In this document: positions 42,662 through 51,871 of the stretch, piece after piece
How positions within the stretch are numbered: the stretch's first letter is position 1
Layout of the letters: every line of letters begins with the position of its first letter
Assembly: GCF_002366715.1 (NCBI RefSeq)
Contig: NZ_DFBS01000031.1
Location: 1 to 52,640 of the forward strand
From: Halomonas sp. UBA3074
GTDB lineage: Bacteria > Pseudomonadota > Gammaproteobacteria > Pseudomonadales > Halomonadaceae
Direction: 5' to 3'
DNA: 52,640 bases
Program-made: the position numbers and the translations under genes
Notes under the pieces: generated by a model
Database searches by the model: none
What the model saw: the letters and a program-made list of their open reading frames with translations, nothing else
Told to the model about the DNA's origin: nothing

Positions 42662-43882
42662 TTAGCTCTGCTTACGCCCTTTACCTGCGGCAATACGCAA
42701 ACGCAGCGCATTCAGCTTGATAAAGCCTTCGGCATCTTTCTGGTTATAAGCGCCCGCGTCATCTTCGAATGTCGCGATTGACTCATCGAACAGCGACTCA
42801 TCAGACTTGCGGCCCACTACGGTGGCGTTGCCTTTGTAGAGTTTCATCCGCACGACACCCGCGACATTCTTTTGAGTTTCGTCGATGGCCGCTTGTAGCA
42901 TGCGACGCTCAGGGCTCCACCAGTAACCGTTGTAGATCACTTCCGCGTATTTCGGCATCAGCTGATCTTTCAGGTGGGCTTCCTCGCGGTCTAAGGTGAG
43001 CGACTCAATCGCGCGGTGGGCACGTAGCATGATGGTGCCCCCTGGGGTTTCGTAACAGCCGCGCGATTTCATGCCCACATAGCGGTTCTCAACGATATCC
43101 AAACGACCAATGCCGTTGTCGCCACCCAGTTTGTTGAGTTTTTCCAACACTTCATGGGCTTTCAACGCTTCGCCGTCGATAGCGACGATATCGCCTTTTT
43201 CAAACGTCAGTTCAACGTAGGTTGGCTGGTCCGGTGCGGCTTCTGGTGAGACGCTCCAGCGCCACATATCGTCTTCTGCTTCGGCCCAGGGGTCTTCCAG
43301 AATGCCGCCTTCGTAAGAGATGTGCAGCAGGTTGGCATCCATGGAGTACGGCGATTTTTTCTTTTTATTGGAGAAATCGACCGGGATTTTATGCTCTTCG
43401 CAGTACGCCATCAGCTTTTCGCGCGAGGTTAAATCCCACTCACGCCAAGGAGCGATCACTTTTACGCCAGGCTTGAGCGCATAGCCGCCAAGCTCAAACC
43501 GCACTTGGTCATTACCTTTACCCGTTGCACCGTGAGAGATAGCGTCGGCGCCGGTTTCGTTGGCAATTTCGATCAACCGCTTGGCGATCAACGGGCGCGC
43601 AATCGAGGTGCCCAGCAGGTACTCGCCTTCATAGATAGTGTTGGCGCGGAACATGGGGTATACGTAATCACGCACGAATTCTTCGCGCAGGTCTTCGATG
43701 TAAATCTCTTTAACACCAAGGGCTTGCGCCTTAGTACGCGCTGGCTCGACCTCTTCACCCTGACCGATGTCGGCAGTAAAAGTCACTACCTCGCAGTTGT
43801 AGGTTTCTTGCAACCACTTAACGATGACGGATGTGTCCAGGCCGCCTGAGTATGCCAGCACAACCTTTTTGACATCGGACAT
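42662..43882 (-). CDS. argG: Argininosuccinate synthase
   Basis: This 406-residue enzyme joins citrulline and aspartate with ATP in arginine synthesis. It begins MSDVKKVVLAYSGGLDTSVI, with the SGGLDTS PP-loop for ATP pyrophosphatase chemistry. Further landmarks are the HGATGKGNDQVRFE block and the YSMDANLLHIS and GRLDIVENRYVGMKSRG segments. The ATG at 43882 is preceded by GAGGAG; the longer frame to 43963 lacks a site and does not match family N-termini. Length matches the short argininosuccinate synthase type. Confidence 0.97.
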   Translation of the reverse strand: MSDVKKVVLAYSGGLDTSVIVKWLQETYNCEVVTFTADIGQGEEVEPARTKAQALGVKEIYIEDLREEFVRDYVYPMFRANTIYEGEYLLGTSIARPLIAKRLIEIANETGADAISHGATGKGNDQVRFELGGYALKPGVKVIAPWREWDLTSREKLMAYCEEHKIPVDFSNKKKKSPYSMDANLLHISYEGGILEDPWAEAEDDMWRWSVSPEAAPDQPTYVELTFEKGDIVAIDGEALKAHEVLEKLNKLGGDNGIGRLDIVENRYVGMKSRGCYETPGGTIMLRAHRAIESLTLDREEAHLKDQLMPKYAEVIYNGYWWSPERRMLQAAIDETQKNVAGVVRMKLYKGNATVVGRKSDESLFDESIATFEDDAGAYNQKDAEGFIKLNALRLRIAAGKGRKQS

Positions 43883-44154
43883 TCTTTGCTCCTCGTTGAC
43901 CATAAGAAAGGGATTAGTAAAAGCCATTTTCGCCGCTAGCGTTTCGCTCACACGATAGCTCACGGGATGAAACTTTTGAGACAGACGTTGAGTATAGCGT
44001 TCTCAATGCCCAGCGAATACCGTCAACGACGCCAGGGGGCTAAAGCTGCTAGAATCACTCCATTCAAAAGCGGTGGCTTGCCGCTGATGGTGATCGATGA
44101 CTCGCTTCATCATTACTCGCTTTACTATTACTCGCTTTAAACAAGGAGAGCTGC

Positions 44155-44823
44155 ATGAGCGAGGCAATTGCCCGCGAATTAATGGCCCAACGTTTTCGCA
44201 GTTATCTGCCGGTGGTCGTTGATTTAGAAACCGGGGGATTTAACGCCCAAGGTGATGCCGTACTTGAGATTGCTGCCGTCACGCTGACCATGGACCCGGA
44301 AGGCAACCTGCTTCCTGATGCCACCTATGCTTACCATATTCGTCCCTTCGACGGGGCGAACGTTGAGCAGTCGGCACTCGACTTCACCGGCATCAACCTG
44401 GATGACCCCTTGCGCAGTCAGGTCGCACTTAGCGAAGCGGATGCCCTCGGTGAAATTTTTCGGCCGATCCGTAAATCGATTAAAGCGCACGATTGCACCC
44501 GCGCCATTTTAGTTGGCCACAACGCTGCGTTCGATCAAGGCTTTCTCAACGCCGCGGTTAATCGCTGTGGCATCAAGCGTAACCCCTTTCACCCCTTTTC
44601 TAGTTTTGACACCGCTACGCTTGCTGGCTTGATCTATGGTCAAACCGTGCTTGCCAGGGCTTGTCGAGCGGCCGGTATCGAATTCGATAATAAGGCGGCT
44701 CACTCTGCCCGCTATGATACCGAGCGCACCGCAGAGTTATTTTGCGCCATGGTTAACCGCTATAAAGATCTCGGCGGTTGGGAGCTTGCCCAGCGCGAAC
44801 AAGAAATGGATGGTAGCGATTAA
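44155..44823 (+). CDS. rnt: Ribonuclease T
   Basis: The 222-residue DEDDh exoribonuclease trims 3' ends of tRNA and other stable RNAs. The motifs are VVDLETGGF with D23/E25 (ExoI), GHNAAFDQGF with D127 (ExoII) and HSARYDTERTAEL with H183/D188 (ExoIII). The basic patch around FLNAAVNRCGIKRNPFHPF is typical of RNase T rather than DnaQ. An AAGGAGAG site precedes the ATG. It is divergent from argG across 272 bp. Confidence 0.95.
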   Translation: MSEAIARELMAQRFRSYLPVVVDLETGGFNAQGDAVLEIAAVTLTMDPEGNLLPDATYAYHIRPFDGANVEQSALDFTGINLDDPLRSQVALSEADALGEIFRPIRKSIKAHDCTRAILVGHNAAFDQGFLNAAVNRCGIKRNPFHPFSSFDTATLAGLIYGQTVLARACRAAGIEFDNKAAHSARYDTERTAELFCAMVNRYKDLGGWELAQREQEMDGSD

Positions 44824-44852
44824 CGCCCTATCGTCGTTAATAGAAGCCTGAT

Positions 44853-44880
44853 GCCCTGCTAATGCACAGCACAGGGCTTT
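44853..44880 (+). terminator. Probable terminator of rnt
   Basis: GCCCTG (44853-44858) pairs with CAGGGC (44872-44877), followed only by TTTA. The stem is short and the T-tract brief, so this is a weak candidate. Confidence 0.45.
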
Positions 44881-45003
44881 ACGCTAGACTTTGGCCCATT
44901 ACCGCAATGTGTTTAGCACCGACCAAACCAAGTAGCGCGTGTTGGACGGTGCTGAAACAGTATTGATGACAACCTATCTGTATTCAGGAGATGAGACGTT
45001 TCC

Positions 45004-46263
45004 ATGGCCCAGCATAATGCCTTTTACGCCCAATCCGGTGGCGTCACCGCCGTGATCAACGCCAGCGCCTGCGGCGTTATTGAAGCCTGTCGCCAAGCGC
45101 CCGATCAAATTGGCAAGGTGTATGCCGGTCATAACGGCATTATCGGCGCATTGACGGAAGATCTGATCGACGTTACTCAAGAGAGTGACGACGCCATTGC
45201 AGCACTGCGCCATACGCCGGGCGGTGCTTTCGGCTCCTGCCGCTACAAATTGAAAGACATCGACACTCACCGCGCCCAGTACGAGCGCTTGATCGAAGTC
45301 TTTAAAGCCCACGATATTCGCTACTTTTTCTACAACGGTGGCGGCGACAGCGCCGATACCTGCTTAAAAGTCTCTCAGCTTTCCGAGAAACTGGGTTATC
45401 CGTTAACCGCGATCCATGTTCCCAAAACCGTCGATAACGACCTCCCGATTACCGACAACAGCCCCGGCTTTGGCAGTGTTGCCAAGTACATCGCCACGTC
45501 TACGCTAGAAGCGTCGTTGGATATCGCGTCTATGTGTGCGACGTCCACCAAGGTCTTCGTATTGGAAGTGATGGGCCGCCACGCGGGCTGGATTGCCGCT
45601 GCGGGCGGTTTAGCGGGCGAAGCCGAAGGCGAACCGCCACACATGATTATCTTTCCGGAAATTCCGTTTAATCGTAAAGCGGCCATGGCACGGGTTGAAG
45701 AGAGCGTTAAGCAGTTTGGCTACTGCGTTATCGTCGTTTCCGAAGGCGCGCGTTACGAAGACGGCACGTTCTTGGCCGATGCGGGCAATACCGACGCCTT
45801 TGGGCATCGCCAGCTAGGCGGCGTGGCACCAACGCTTGCGGGCATGGTCAAGCAGGATTTGGGTTACAAGTATCACTGGGCCGTGGCTGACTATCTGCAG
45901 CGCGCAGCGCGTCACCTAGCGTCTAAAACGGACGTTGAGCAAGCCTATGCCGTAGGCCGTGAAGCCGTGACGCTGGCATTGGCGGGCAAAAATGCCATGA
46001 TGCCCGCCATTCGTCGTATTTCTCAGTCGCCCTACCAGTGGGACGTTATTTCCGCACCGCTCTCTCAGGTAGCCAACCAAGAAAAATTCATGCCACGCGA
46101 CTTTATCAGCGAAAACGGCTTTGCAATTACCCAGGCCTGCCGGGACTATCTCTCACCGCTTATTCAGGGCGAGGACTTCCCTCCGTTCGAGAACGGCCTG
46201 CCGAAAGTAGCCAAGCTGAAGCTCGCTAAAGCAGAGCGCAAGCTGCCAGTGTTTACGCTGTAA
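45004..46263 (+). CDS. pfp: Pyrophosphate-type 6-phosphofructokinase
   Basis: The 419-residue protein begins with the phosphofructokinase nucleotide loop region QSGGVTAVINAS. The phosphoryl-donor motif reads GGGDS with Asp115, where ATP enzymes have GGDGS, and the catalytic block reads PKTVDND with Lys141 instead of PGTIDND. The Asp/Lys pair is characteristic of PPi-dependent enzymes, which are reversible between glycolysis and gluconeogenesis. MGRHAGWIAAA is the fructose-6-phosphate-binding MGR block. Donor choice is inferred from these two residues. It stands alone; ppa, encoding the competing pyrophosphatase, lies about 2.2 kb downstream. Confidence 0.92.
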   Translation: MAQHNAFYAQSGGVTAVINASACGVIEACRQAPDQIGKVYAGHNGIIGALTEDLIDVTQESDDAIAALRHTPGGAFGSCRYKLKDIDTHRAQYERLIEVFKAHDIRYFFYNGGGDSADTCLKVSQLSEKLGYPLTAIHVPKTVDNDLPITDNSPGFGSVAKYIATSTLEASLDIASMCATSTKVFVLEVMGRHAGWIAAAGGLAGEAEGEPPHMIIFPEIPFNRKAAMARVEESVKQFGYCVIVVSEGARYEDGTFLADAGNTDAFGHRQLGGVAPTLAGMVKQDLGYKYHWAVADYLQRAARHLASKTDVEQAYAVGREAVTLALAGKNAMMPAIRRISQSPYQWDVISAPLSQVANQEKFMPRDFISENGFAITQACRDYLSPLIQGEDFPPFENGLPKVAKLKLAKAERKLPVFTL

Positions 46264-46281
46264 TAAGCTAACGCATACCCG

Positions 46282-46364
46282 GTCATTGCGAGTGAGATTG
46301 CTTCTTCGCTTCGCTCCTCGCAATGACATATTTCATGTCATTGCGAACGAAGTGAAGCAATCTC
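46282..46364. repeat. Dispersed-type palindromic repeat pair (REP-like)
   Basis: Two copies of a GTCATTGCGA...AAGCAATCTC unit lie head to head after pfp. One is inverted (46294-46327) and one is direct (46337-46364), separated by ATATTTCAT. The first copy is also framed by GTCATTGCGAG (46282-46292) and CTCGCAATGAC (46317-46327). Similar 'TCATTGCGAgcgaagCGAAGCAATCTC' units occur as intergenic repeats in many bacterial genomes. Their copy number here cannot be judged from one window. Confidence 0.75.
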
Positions 46365-46448
46365 GACCTTGCTTGTCGCACTGCGCGATTGGATACTGTT
46401 TCGCTTTGACTTTTGCGTTGATGTTGCCTATTGCCTCTACAGGTAGAG

Positions 46449-48164
46449 CTATCTCAGCAACCAGGAAAGCACGAGCAGCAGTAACAGGATCCCTGCCACC
46501 CCTTGCCAAAACCGCCTTGGTTCCGGGCGACTTTCATCTCGGTTGGGCAAACGCCCCAGCGGCACCCTTAGGGCGTGTAGGAATTCAGACATGCGCCTAA
46601 AACGGAGTGCCCGTTGCGGGTCCAGTGCGCGCCGCAAGGCATCGTCTAATTCATGGGTTATTTCAGGGTTAGTGGTTCGCGCGCTTCGGTAAGTTAACTC
46701 TTCCAGGTCGGTATGACTGCGCAGCCGGTTGGGCGTCAAGGTGTAAGGTAACGCACCCGTCAATAACCAGTAGGTCGTGGAGGCCAGCGAATATTGATCG
46801 CTACGCCGGCCAACGCTATCGCCCAGCGCGTACTCAGGCGCCGTGTGCTCGTTAAACCCGATCTGGCGCAATAACTCGCCCGAATGGCGGTGGCCTTCCC
46901 CGTCGCGCATGTGGCAGGCACTAAAATCCGTAAGCACTAGCTTGCCGTGAGGGTCGATCAAAATATTGTCGGGATTGATCTGCTGGTGGATGATTTCCCG
47001 GTGATGCAGCGCCTGCACCGCCTTACCCAACTGGTTCGCAATATCCAAGCGCTGCGTCAGGCTCGCCTGCGGGTGGCGCTCCGCCCACTCTCGCAGCGTC
47101 TCGCCTTCGACATGCTGCATCAAGTAATACAGATACCGGCGTGGGCGCGAGTGCTCCATGACTTTCACCACAAAGGGCGAATTGACACGCTCCACCACCC
47201 ATTGCTGAAGCAGAAAATGCTCAAGATAAGCATTTCGCAATGATAGCTCAGGGCTGGGCGCTTTCATGACCATTTCCCGCTCGCTATGCACATCACGCAC
47301 GCGATATACCCGGGACTGCGCCGTTCGTGAGAGCACCGCGAGTACTTCAAGGCCATCTAATCGTTCTCCCGGCGCCAATTCGGGGGGGATGGGTAAGTCA
47401 CCATAAAGCTGGCCTGGGTGCTCAGTGACCTCATCAGGCAGTTCGTCGATACGGATCAACTGAAAGCAGAACTGATCGCCGCCATAACCGCGATCTTGAG
47501 CACGCTGCTTCGCCTCATCGGCCAACCGTTCGCAGGCGGCGTCCAGGTCACTGGCGTCTTGGCGAATCAAGCGCACATAGTCAGAGGGCAGCAGTGTGCC
47601 GCGCACCCCTTGGGTGGTGAACAGGAACAGATCCCCCTGCTTGAGCGCGATATGGGTGTAATCGATATCCACGCTGCCATCCATGCCCAACGCCCGTGAG
47701 GGGTAGCGATAGCCGCCCAAGTCAGTCACATGATCACGACTAAGCTGTTCAAACTCAGCGCCGCGTAAACGGAACACCAGCGTGTCACCCATATGGAACA
47801 GGTGCGCTTCGCGCCCCCTGAACACCATGGCCGACATGGAAGAGACAAAACTGCCTTCTTTTACATGCTGGCTCTGGCTATAGCACCAGCTATTGAGTGA
47901 GCGTAGCACTCGCGTCGCCGAGGTTTTGACATCCCAGTGATCAGGCGTAGAGAAGTAGTCCGCCAGAAAGCCGCGTACGCTGATATCACCGGCTTGCTTC
48001 GCCATTGTATTTCGTGAAATGGAATCGCTGATCACTGCACAGCCGCCCTTCGCCCGCAGCAGCGGCGCCTCAGGGAAACGAACTGACATAGAGCTGCGAT
48101 GCAGGCGCCGATCGGGCGCGACAAACGCTTGACCATAACTGATGAGCAACTGGGCGTGCGACAA
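46449..48164 (-). CDS. PP2C-type phosphatase / protein kinase fusion with degenerate active sites
   Basis: The 571-residue protein has an N-terminal PP2C-like domain (about 1-240), a Ser/Thr kinase-like domain (about 265-530) and a C-terminal membrane helix (about 552-570). The layout matches bifunctional kinase/phosphatases of pseudomonads. In the kinase, HRDLKPDN is replaced by HQQINPDN (393-400), so the catalytic Asp is Gln395 and Lys is Asn397; the DFG site reads DFS (D413). In the PP2C part the usual SDG/TDG metal site reads TTQG and DNxT reads DQFC. The frame is intact, so it is probably expressed as a pseudo-enzyme. Remaining activity is possible. Confidence 0.85.
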   Translation of the reverse strand: MSHAQLLISYGQAFVAPDRRLHRSSMSVRFPEAPLLRAKGGCAVISDSISRNTMAKQAGDISVRGFLADYFSTPDHWDVKTSATRVLRSLNSWCYSQSQHVKEGSFVSSMSAMVFRGREAHLFHMGDTLVFRLRGAEFEQLSRDHVTDLGGYRYPSRALGMDGSVDIDYTHIALKQGDLFLFTTQGVRGTLLPSDYVRLIRQDASDLDAACERLADEAKQRAQDRGYGGDQFCFQLIRIDELPDEVTEHPGQLYGDLPIPPELAPGERLDGLEVLAVLSRTAQSRVYRVRDVHSEREMVMKAPSPELSLRNAYLEHFLLQQWVVERVNSPFVVKVMEHSRPRRYLYYLMQHVEGETLREWAERHPQASLTQRLDIANQLGKAVQALHHREIIHQQINPDNILIDPHGKLVLTDFSACHMRDGEGHRHSGELLRQIGFNEHTAPEYALGDSVGRRSDQYSLASTTYWLLTGALPYTLTPNRLRSHTDLEELTYRSARTTNPEITHELDDALRRALDPQRALRFRRMSEFLHALRVPLGRLPNRDESRPEPRRFWQGVAGILLLLLVLSWLLR

Positions 48165-48357
48165 GTCATCCTCCTAGGCTGCCGACTCGATCAAGGGACA
48201 TCACTGTCAATCAACATCGCTTATGATACACGCAGCGAAGCAGAAACGATGCTCAACAAACGTCTCTATCGTATTAGCGCGCTTTCATATTCAATGCACT
48301 TTTCCCCGCTTTCCTTCAAGGCCAACGGCTAAACCCGACCGACCCACCTATGTCGCA

Positions 48358-48387
48358 TTGGTAATCGTGCAGTCATCTTCGTATAAT
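48358..48387 (+). promoter_or_regulatory. Sigma-70-type promoter of ppa
   Basis: TTGGTA (48358-48363) and TATAAT (48382-48387) are separated by 18 bp and lie 60 bp before the ppa start. The -10 box is a perfect consensus. Confidence 0.65.
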
Positions 48388-48446
48388 TCTCCGCCATAAA
48401 CGACTTGTAACGACTGCCTAGCCACAGCACTATCAAGGAATCAACG

Positions 48447-48977
48447 ATGAACTTCGACAATATCCCTGCTGGAAAGGATCTCCCCAACGACGTTTACGTG
48501 GTGATCGAAATTCCAGCCAACCACGATCCGATCAAGTATGAAATTGATAAGGACATGGGCGCCCTACTCGTTGACCGTTTCATGGCCACCCCCATGTTTT
48601 ACCCCGCTAACTACGGCTTTATCCCGCACACCCTAGCCGATGATGGCGATGCGCTGGACGCTCTCGTCGTTACCCCGCACCCGGTTCAACCCGGCAGCAT
48701 TATTCGTGCACGTCCGGTCGGCATTTTGAACATGACTGACGAAGCCGGTGAAGATGCCAAGTTGATCTGTGTGCCTCACGCCAAGCTCAGCGCCCTTTAT
48801 GACGATGTCCACGAAGTGACCGACCTGCCTGAGCTACTGCGCCAGCAAATCGCGCACTTCTTCGAGAACTACAAGGATCTCGAAAAAGGCAAATGGGTGA
48901 AAGTAGAGTCTTGGGAAGGTGCTGACGCTGCGCGCAAAGCGATTGAAAAATCAGTGAGCGCTTATCAGAAAGCGTAA
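48447..48977 (+). CDS. ppa: Inorganic pyrophosphatase
   Basis: The 176-residue family I enzyme hydrolyses pyrophosphate to phosphate. It has EIPANHDPIKYEIDKDMG near the N-terminus, YPANYGFIPHT, and the active-site signature DDGDALDALV with three aspartates that bind Mg. Length and sequence match E. coli Ppa. AAGGA lies upstream of the ATG, a clear promoter precedes it and a terminator follows, so it is a single-gene unit. Confidence 0.97.
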   Translation: MNFDNIPAGKDLPNDVYVVIEIPANHDPIKYEIDKDMGALLVDRFMATPMFYPANYGFIPHTLADDGDALDALVVTPHPVQPGSIIRARPVGILNMTDEAGEDAKLICVPHAKLSALYDDVHEVTDLPELLRQQIAHFFENYKDLEKGKWVKVESWEGADAARKAIEKSVSAYQKA

Positions 48978-49015
48978 CCATAGCGCTCGGGGCATTTCTC
49001 CCTTCACTATGATGA

Positions 49016-49038
49016 AGCCGCCTTCGGGCGGCTTTTTT
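49016..49038 (+). terminator. Intrinsic terminator of ppa
   Basis: AGCCGCC (49016-49022) and GGCGGCT (49027-49033) close a stable TTCG tetraloop and are followed by six T residues. Confidence 0.95.
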
Positions 49039-49160
49039 CGTTACTGGGATTAACCCACGATTAATCGCCGCGGCATGTCACCGCAGCGTCTACGCGTCGG
49101 GTTTAAGGTTGCGGTATGCTATTTATCTTTGCTTGCGATGCCATCGATTAAGGACGCGCC

Positions 49161-51020
49161 GTGTTATCTCTTAAACGCCTGAGTCTGTTACTTGTACTCA
49201 TTTTTTCTCTTGGCTGTCTACCGCTAAGCGCACATGCCCAATGGTTTTCCTCATCAAGCGATCAAGACGAATTCTTACCCGTCATGGAGGCCTTCCAGCC
49301 CACGGCCTGGCACGACGGCGAAACACTTTACATTGGCATTGATATTGCCGATCAGTACTACCTCTATCGCCATCAGTTTGCCGTCGCCAGCCAAACAGAA
49401 AGTGTCGCGCTGGGCGAGCCAAGACTTCCCCAAGGCACTTTCACTAATGACGAGTTTATGGGCGATGTTTATATCTTCCGCGATCAATTGGTGTTTGAAG
49501 TGCCGGTGGAAGCCCCCTATTCAGGGCCGCTCAACATCACGCTTACCTTTCAGGGCTGTGCCGATGCCGGGCTTTGCTACCCACCCGAGCAAACTAGCCT
49601 AGCGGCCAGCGAGACTCAGCCACCCAGCCCGTTTGCCAACTGGGAAGCCGACACCAGCACCAGCAATGCAGAAATGAATAGCCCAACGCAGGAGGCAATC
49701 TCTGCCCCTCAAAGCGAAGACAGCCGTTTCAGCGCATTGGTCAGCGACGCTAGCCTACCGCTGGCGCTATCCCTATTTTTTCTCGCTGGCTTAGGGCTAA
49801 CATTTACCCCCTGCGTGCTGCCGATGATACCGATTCTCTCCTCGATCATCGTGGGCCAGCACCCGACTCGGCCCCGCGCCTTTGCCCTTTCGCTCAGTTA
49901 TGTACTCGGCATGGCGCTGACCTACGCCCTCGTCGGAGTGTTAATGGGACTATTTGGCGCCGGGCTCAATCTTCAGGCGCGCTTACAGTCCGCCCCCGTT
50001 TTGATCGCCTTTGCCTTGCTTTTCACGCTCTTTGCTCTGGCGATGTTCGGGGCCTTTACGTTTAACCTGTCGCCCCGCTTAGCCAGTCGGATTGATGCCT
50101 GGCAGGCCCGCGCGCAGCGCAGTGGCCCGGCAGGCCTCGCCCTGGCAGGCGCACTCTCGGTACTGGTGGTATCGCCATGCGTGACGGCACCACTTGCGGG
50201 CGCGCTGGTATTTATCTCCTCGACGGGGGATGCCGTTATCGGCGGCGCTGTGCTACTGGCGCTAGGCCTAGGCATGGGCGTTCCGTTGCTCTTGGTGGGC
50301 ACCTTTGGTGCGACGCTGCTACCCCGCTCAGGCGCCTGGATGAACGGCGTTAAAATTGCCTTCGGCCTGCTGCTATTAGGCGTGGCGATTTGGATGATTG
50401 AACGCTTGGTCGCTGCTCCGGTAGCCCTGTTGCTATGGGCTGGCCTGGCTATCGGCACGGCACTCGCGCTGGGGGCGTTGAGTGTTAACCAGCCTCAAGG
50501 CTGGCCTCGAGCACGCCAAACGCTTGGCCTGATGCTGCTGGCCTGGGGTGTGGCACTCGTGATTGGCGCCGCTCAAGGAGGTAGCGATCCACTTCGCCCC
50601 TTGGCAGCCGCTCCCGGCGTTTCAGAAGTTGCGGTGACGGAGGCGCTGGACTTCATCGAGCTGGATAATCTCACCGCCCTTGAAAAGGCGATTGCCGATG
50701 CCGAAAGCAATAATCAGCCCGTCTTCGTTCACTTTACCGCCGACTGGTGTATTTCATGCAAGCTATTGGAGCGCGACGTCTACCCCGACCCAAACGTGGC
50801 CGCAGCGTTGCGTGATTACACACTGATTGCTGCCGATGTGACGCATACCGACGCGCAAAGCCGCGAATTGCTTGAGAAGTTCGACCTCTTTGGCCCACCC
50901 AGCTTGCTATTTTTCTACCAGGGAGAAGAGATTCGCGAGGCACGCATACAGGGGGAAGTGACGGCTAGCCAGCTAAACGAGCACCTTGCATCCGTCGGAC
51001 AATGGCTTGCCCAGCGCTAA
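49161..51020 (+). CDS. dsbD: Thiol:disulfide interchange protein DsbD
   Basis: The 619-residue protein carries electrons from cytoplasmic thioredoxin to periplasmic DsbC-type isomerases. A signal peptide (about 1-27, ending AHA-QW) is followed by the periplasmic alpha domain with C133 and C139 in GCADAGLCYPP. The eight-helix beta domain has C218 (FTPCVLPMIP) and C340 (VSPCVTAPL). The thioredoxin-like gamma domain has C530/C533 in DWCISCK. All six redox cysteines are present. The start is a GTG with AAGGA upstream. Confidence 0.96.
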   Translation: MLSLKRLSLLLVLIFSLGCLPLSAHAQWFSSSSDQDEFLPVMEAFQPTAWHDGETLYIGIDIADQYYLYRHQFAVASQTESVALGEPRLPQGTFTNDEFMGDVYIFRDQLVFEVPVEAPYSGPLNITLTFQGCADAGLCYPPEQTSLAASETQPPSPFANWEADTSTSNAEMNSPTQEAISAPQSEDSRFSALVSDASLPLALSLFFLAGLGLTFTPCVLPMIPILSSIIVGQHPTRPRAFALSLSYVLGMALTYALVGVLMGLFGAGLNLQARLQSAPVLIAFALLFTLFALAMFGAFTFNLSPRLASRIDAWQARAQRSGPAGLALAGALSVLVVSPCVTAPLAGALVFISSTGDAVIGGAVLLALGLGMGVPLLLVGTFGATLLPRSGAWMNGVKIAFGLLLLGVAIWMIERLVAAPVALLLWAGLAIGTALALGALSVNQPQGWPRARQTLGLMLLAWGVALVIGAAQGGSDPLRPLAAAPGVSEVAVTEALDFIELDNLTALEKAIADAESNNQPVFVHFTADWCISCKLLERDVYPDPNVAAALRDYTLIAADVTHTDAQSRELLEKFDLFGPPSLLFFYQGEEIREARIQGEVTASQLNEHLASVGQWLAQR

Positions 51021-51372
51021 CCGCGAGCCGTCCACCCTTCTCGCTTTGAAGCGCTTTAGCCGCCTTCTGACGCGAACATCGTCAAACAGTTGTTTAATTG
51101 CTGTCGTGGTGCCAGCGAGGGCATTTGCGCCGGTGGTCGCTGGACATCGTGGCACTTTTTCGGCAAACTCCGCTCCCATATTAGTTAAAAACATCCTTTT
51201 TTAGGGGTGAGAACAGGGTAACGTTCGCTAACATGCAGCGTTCTCTTCATTTTTAAATTTGGTTTACTGCGCTTCTCAAAGCGCGGTGCCACACGGCAAC
51301 CCGCCCTTTTGGCCATGTCTGCTGTGTGACTATTTTCATGATTTTCATTTATGACATTGATGGGGCCATGCC
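51021..51372. other. Intergenic region upstream of accBC
   Basis: No gene is supported in this 352-bp stretch; short frames here have no recognisable product. In many gammaproteobacteria aroQ sits before accB, but not here. Its length suggests a promoter and leader for accBC. I could not identify a specific operator or riboswitch. Confidence 0.5.
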
Positions 51373-51840
51373 ATGGATATCCGCAAAGTTAAGAAACTGA
51401 TTGAGCTGCTCGAAGAATCCAATATTAGCGAGATCGAAATTCAGGAAGGCGAAGAGTCAGTACGCATCAGCCGTCATCCTAATGGCGCCTCGTGGCAGCC
51501 ACAGCCCATGCCGCAATACGCACAGCAGCAGCCTGGCTATGCATCAGCACCTGCTCCGGCATCAGCACCTGCCGCTGAAGCTGAGCCTCAAGGCACAAGC
51601 TACCGTGGTGAAGCCGTCAATTCACCCATGGTGGGCACTTTCTATCGCAGCCCCGCGCCGGGCGCTAAGTCCTTTGTTGAAGTCGGTGACAGCGTCAAGC
51701 AAGGCGACACCGTATGCATCATTGAAGCCATGAAAATGATGAACCAGATTGAAGCAGACCGTGACGGTGTCGTGGAAGCCATCCTGGTGGAAGATGGCGA
51801 GCCAGTTGAATTCGATCAGCCAATGATCGTCATCGCTTAA
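51373..51840 (+). CDS. accB: Biotin carboxyl carrier protein of acetyl-CoA carboxylase
   Basis: The 155-residue protein has an N-terminal helix (MDIRKVKKLIELLEESNISE), a Pro/Ala/Gln-rich linker at about 40-75, and a C-terminal biotinyl domain. The biotinylation motif EAMKMMN places biotin on Lys121, and the 'thumb' insert (YRSPAPGAKSFVEVGD) of bacterial BCCP is present. It carries the carboxyl group between AccC and AccAD in fatty acid synthesis. accC follows 31 bp later in the usual operon. Confidence 0.97.
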   Translation: MDIRKVKKLIELLEESNISEIEIQEGEESVRISRHPNGASWQPQPMPQYAQQQPGYASAPAPASAPAAEAEPQGTSYRGEAVNSPMVGTFYRSPAPGAKSFVEVGDSVKQGDTVCIIEAMKMMNQIEADRDGVVEAILVEDGEPVEFDQPMIVIA

Positions 51841-51871
51841 TCTTTCATTTTCAACACGGGTGGACTCTCCC

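Noticed and set aside
48400..48416. CTTGTAACGA before ppa as a Ter-like core
   Set aside because: Only a partial match to TTGTAAC, without the flanking bases, and it lies in the ppa promoter leader.
50986..51204. 72-codon frame after dsbD
   Set aside because: Begins inside dsbD, has no domain or ribosome site, and looks like chance.
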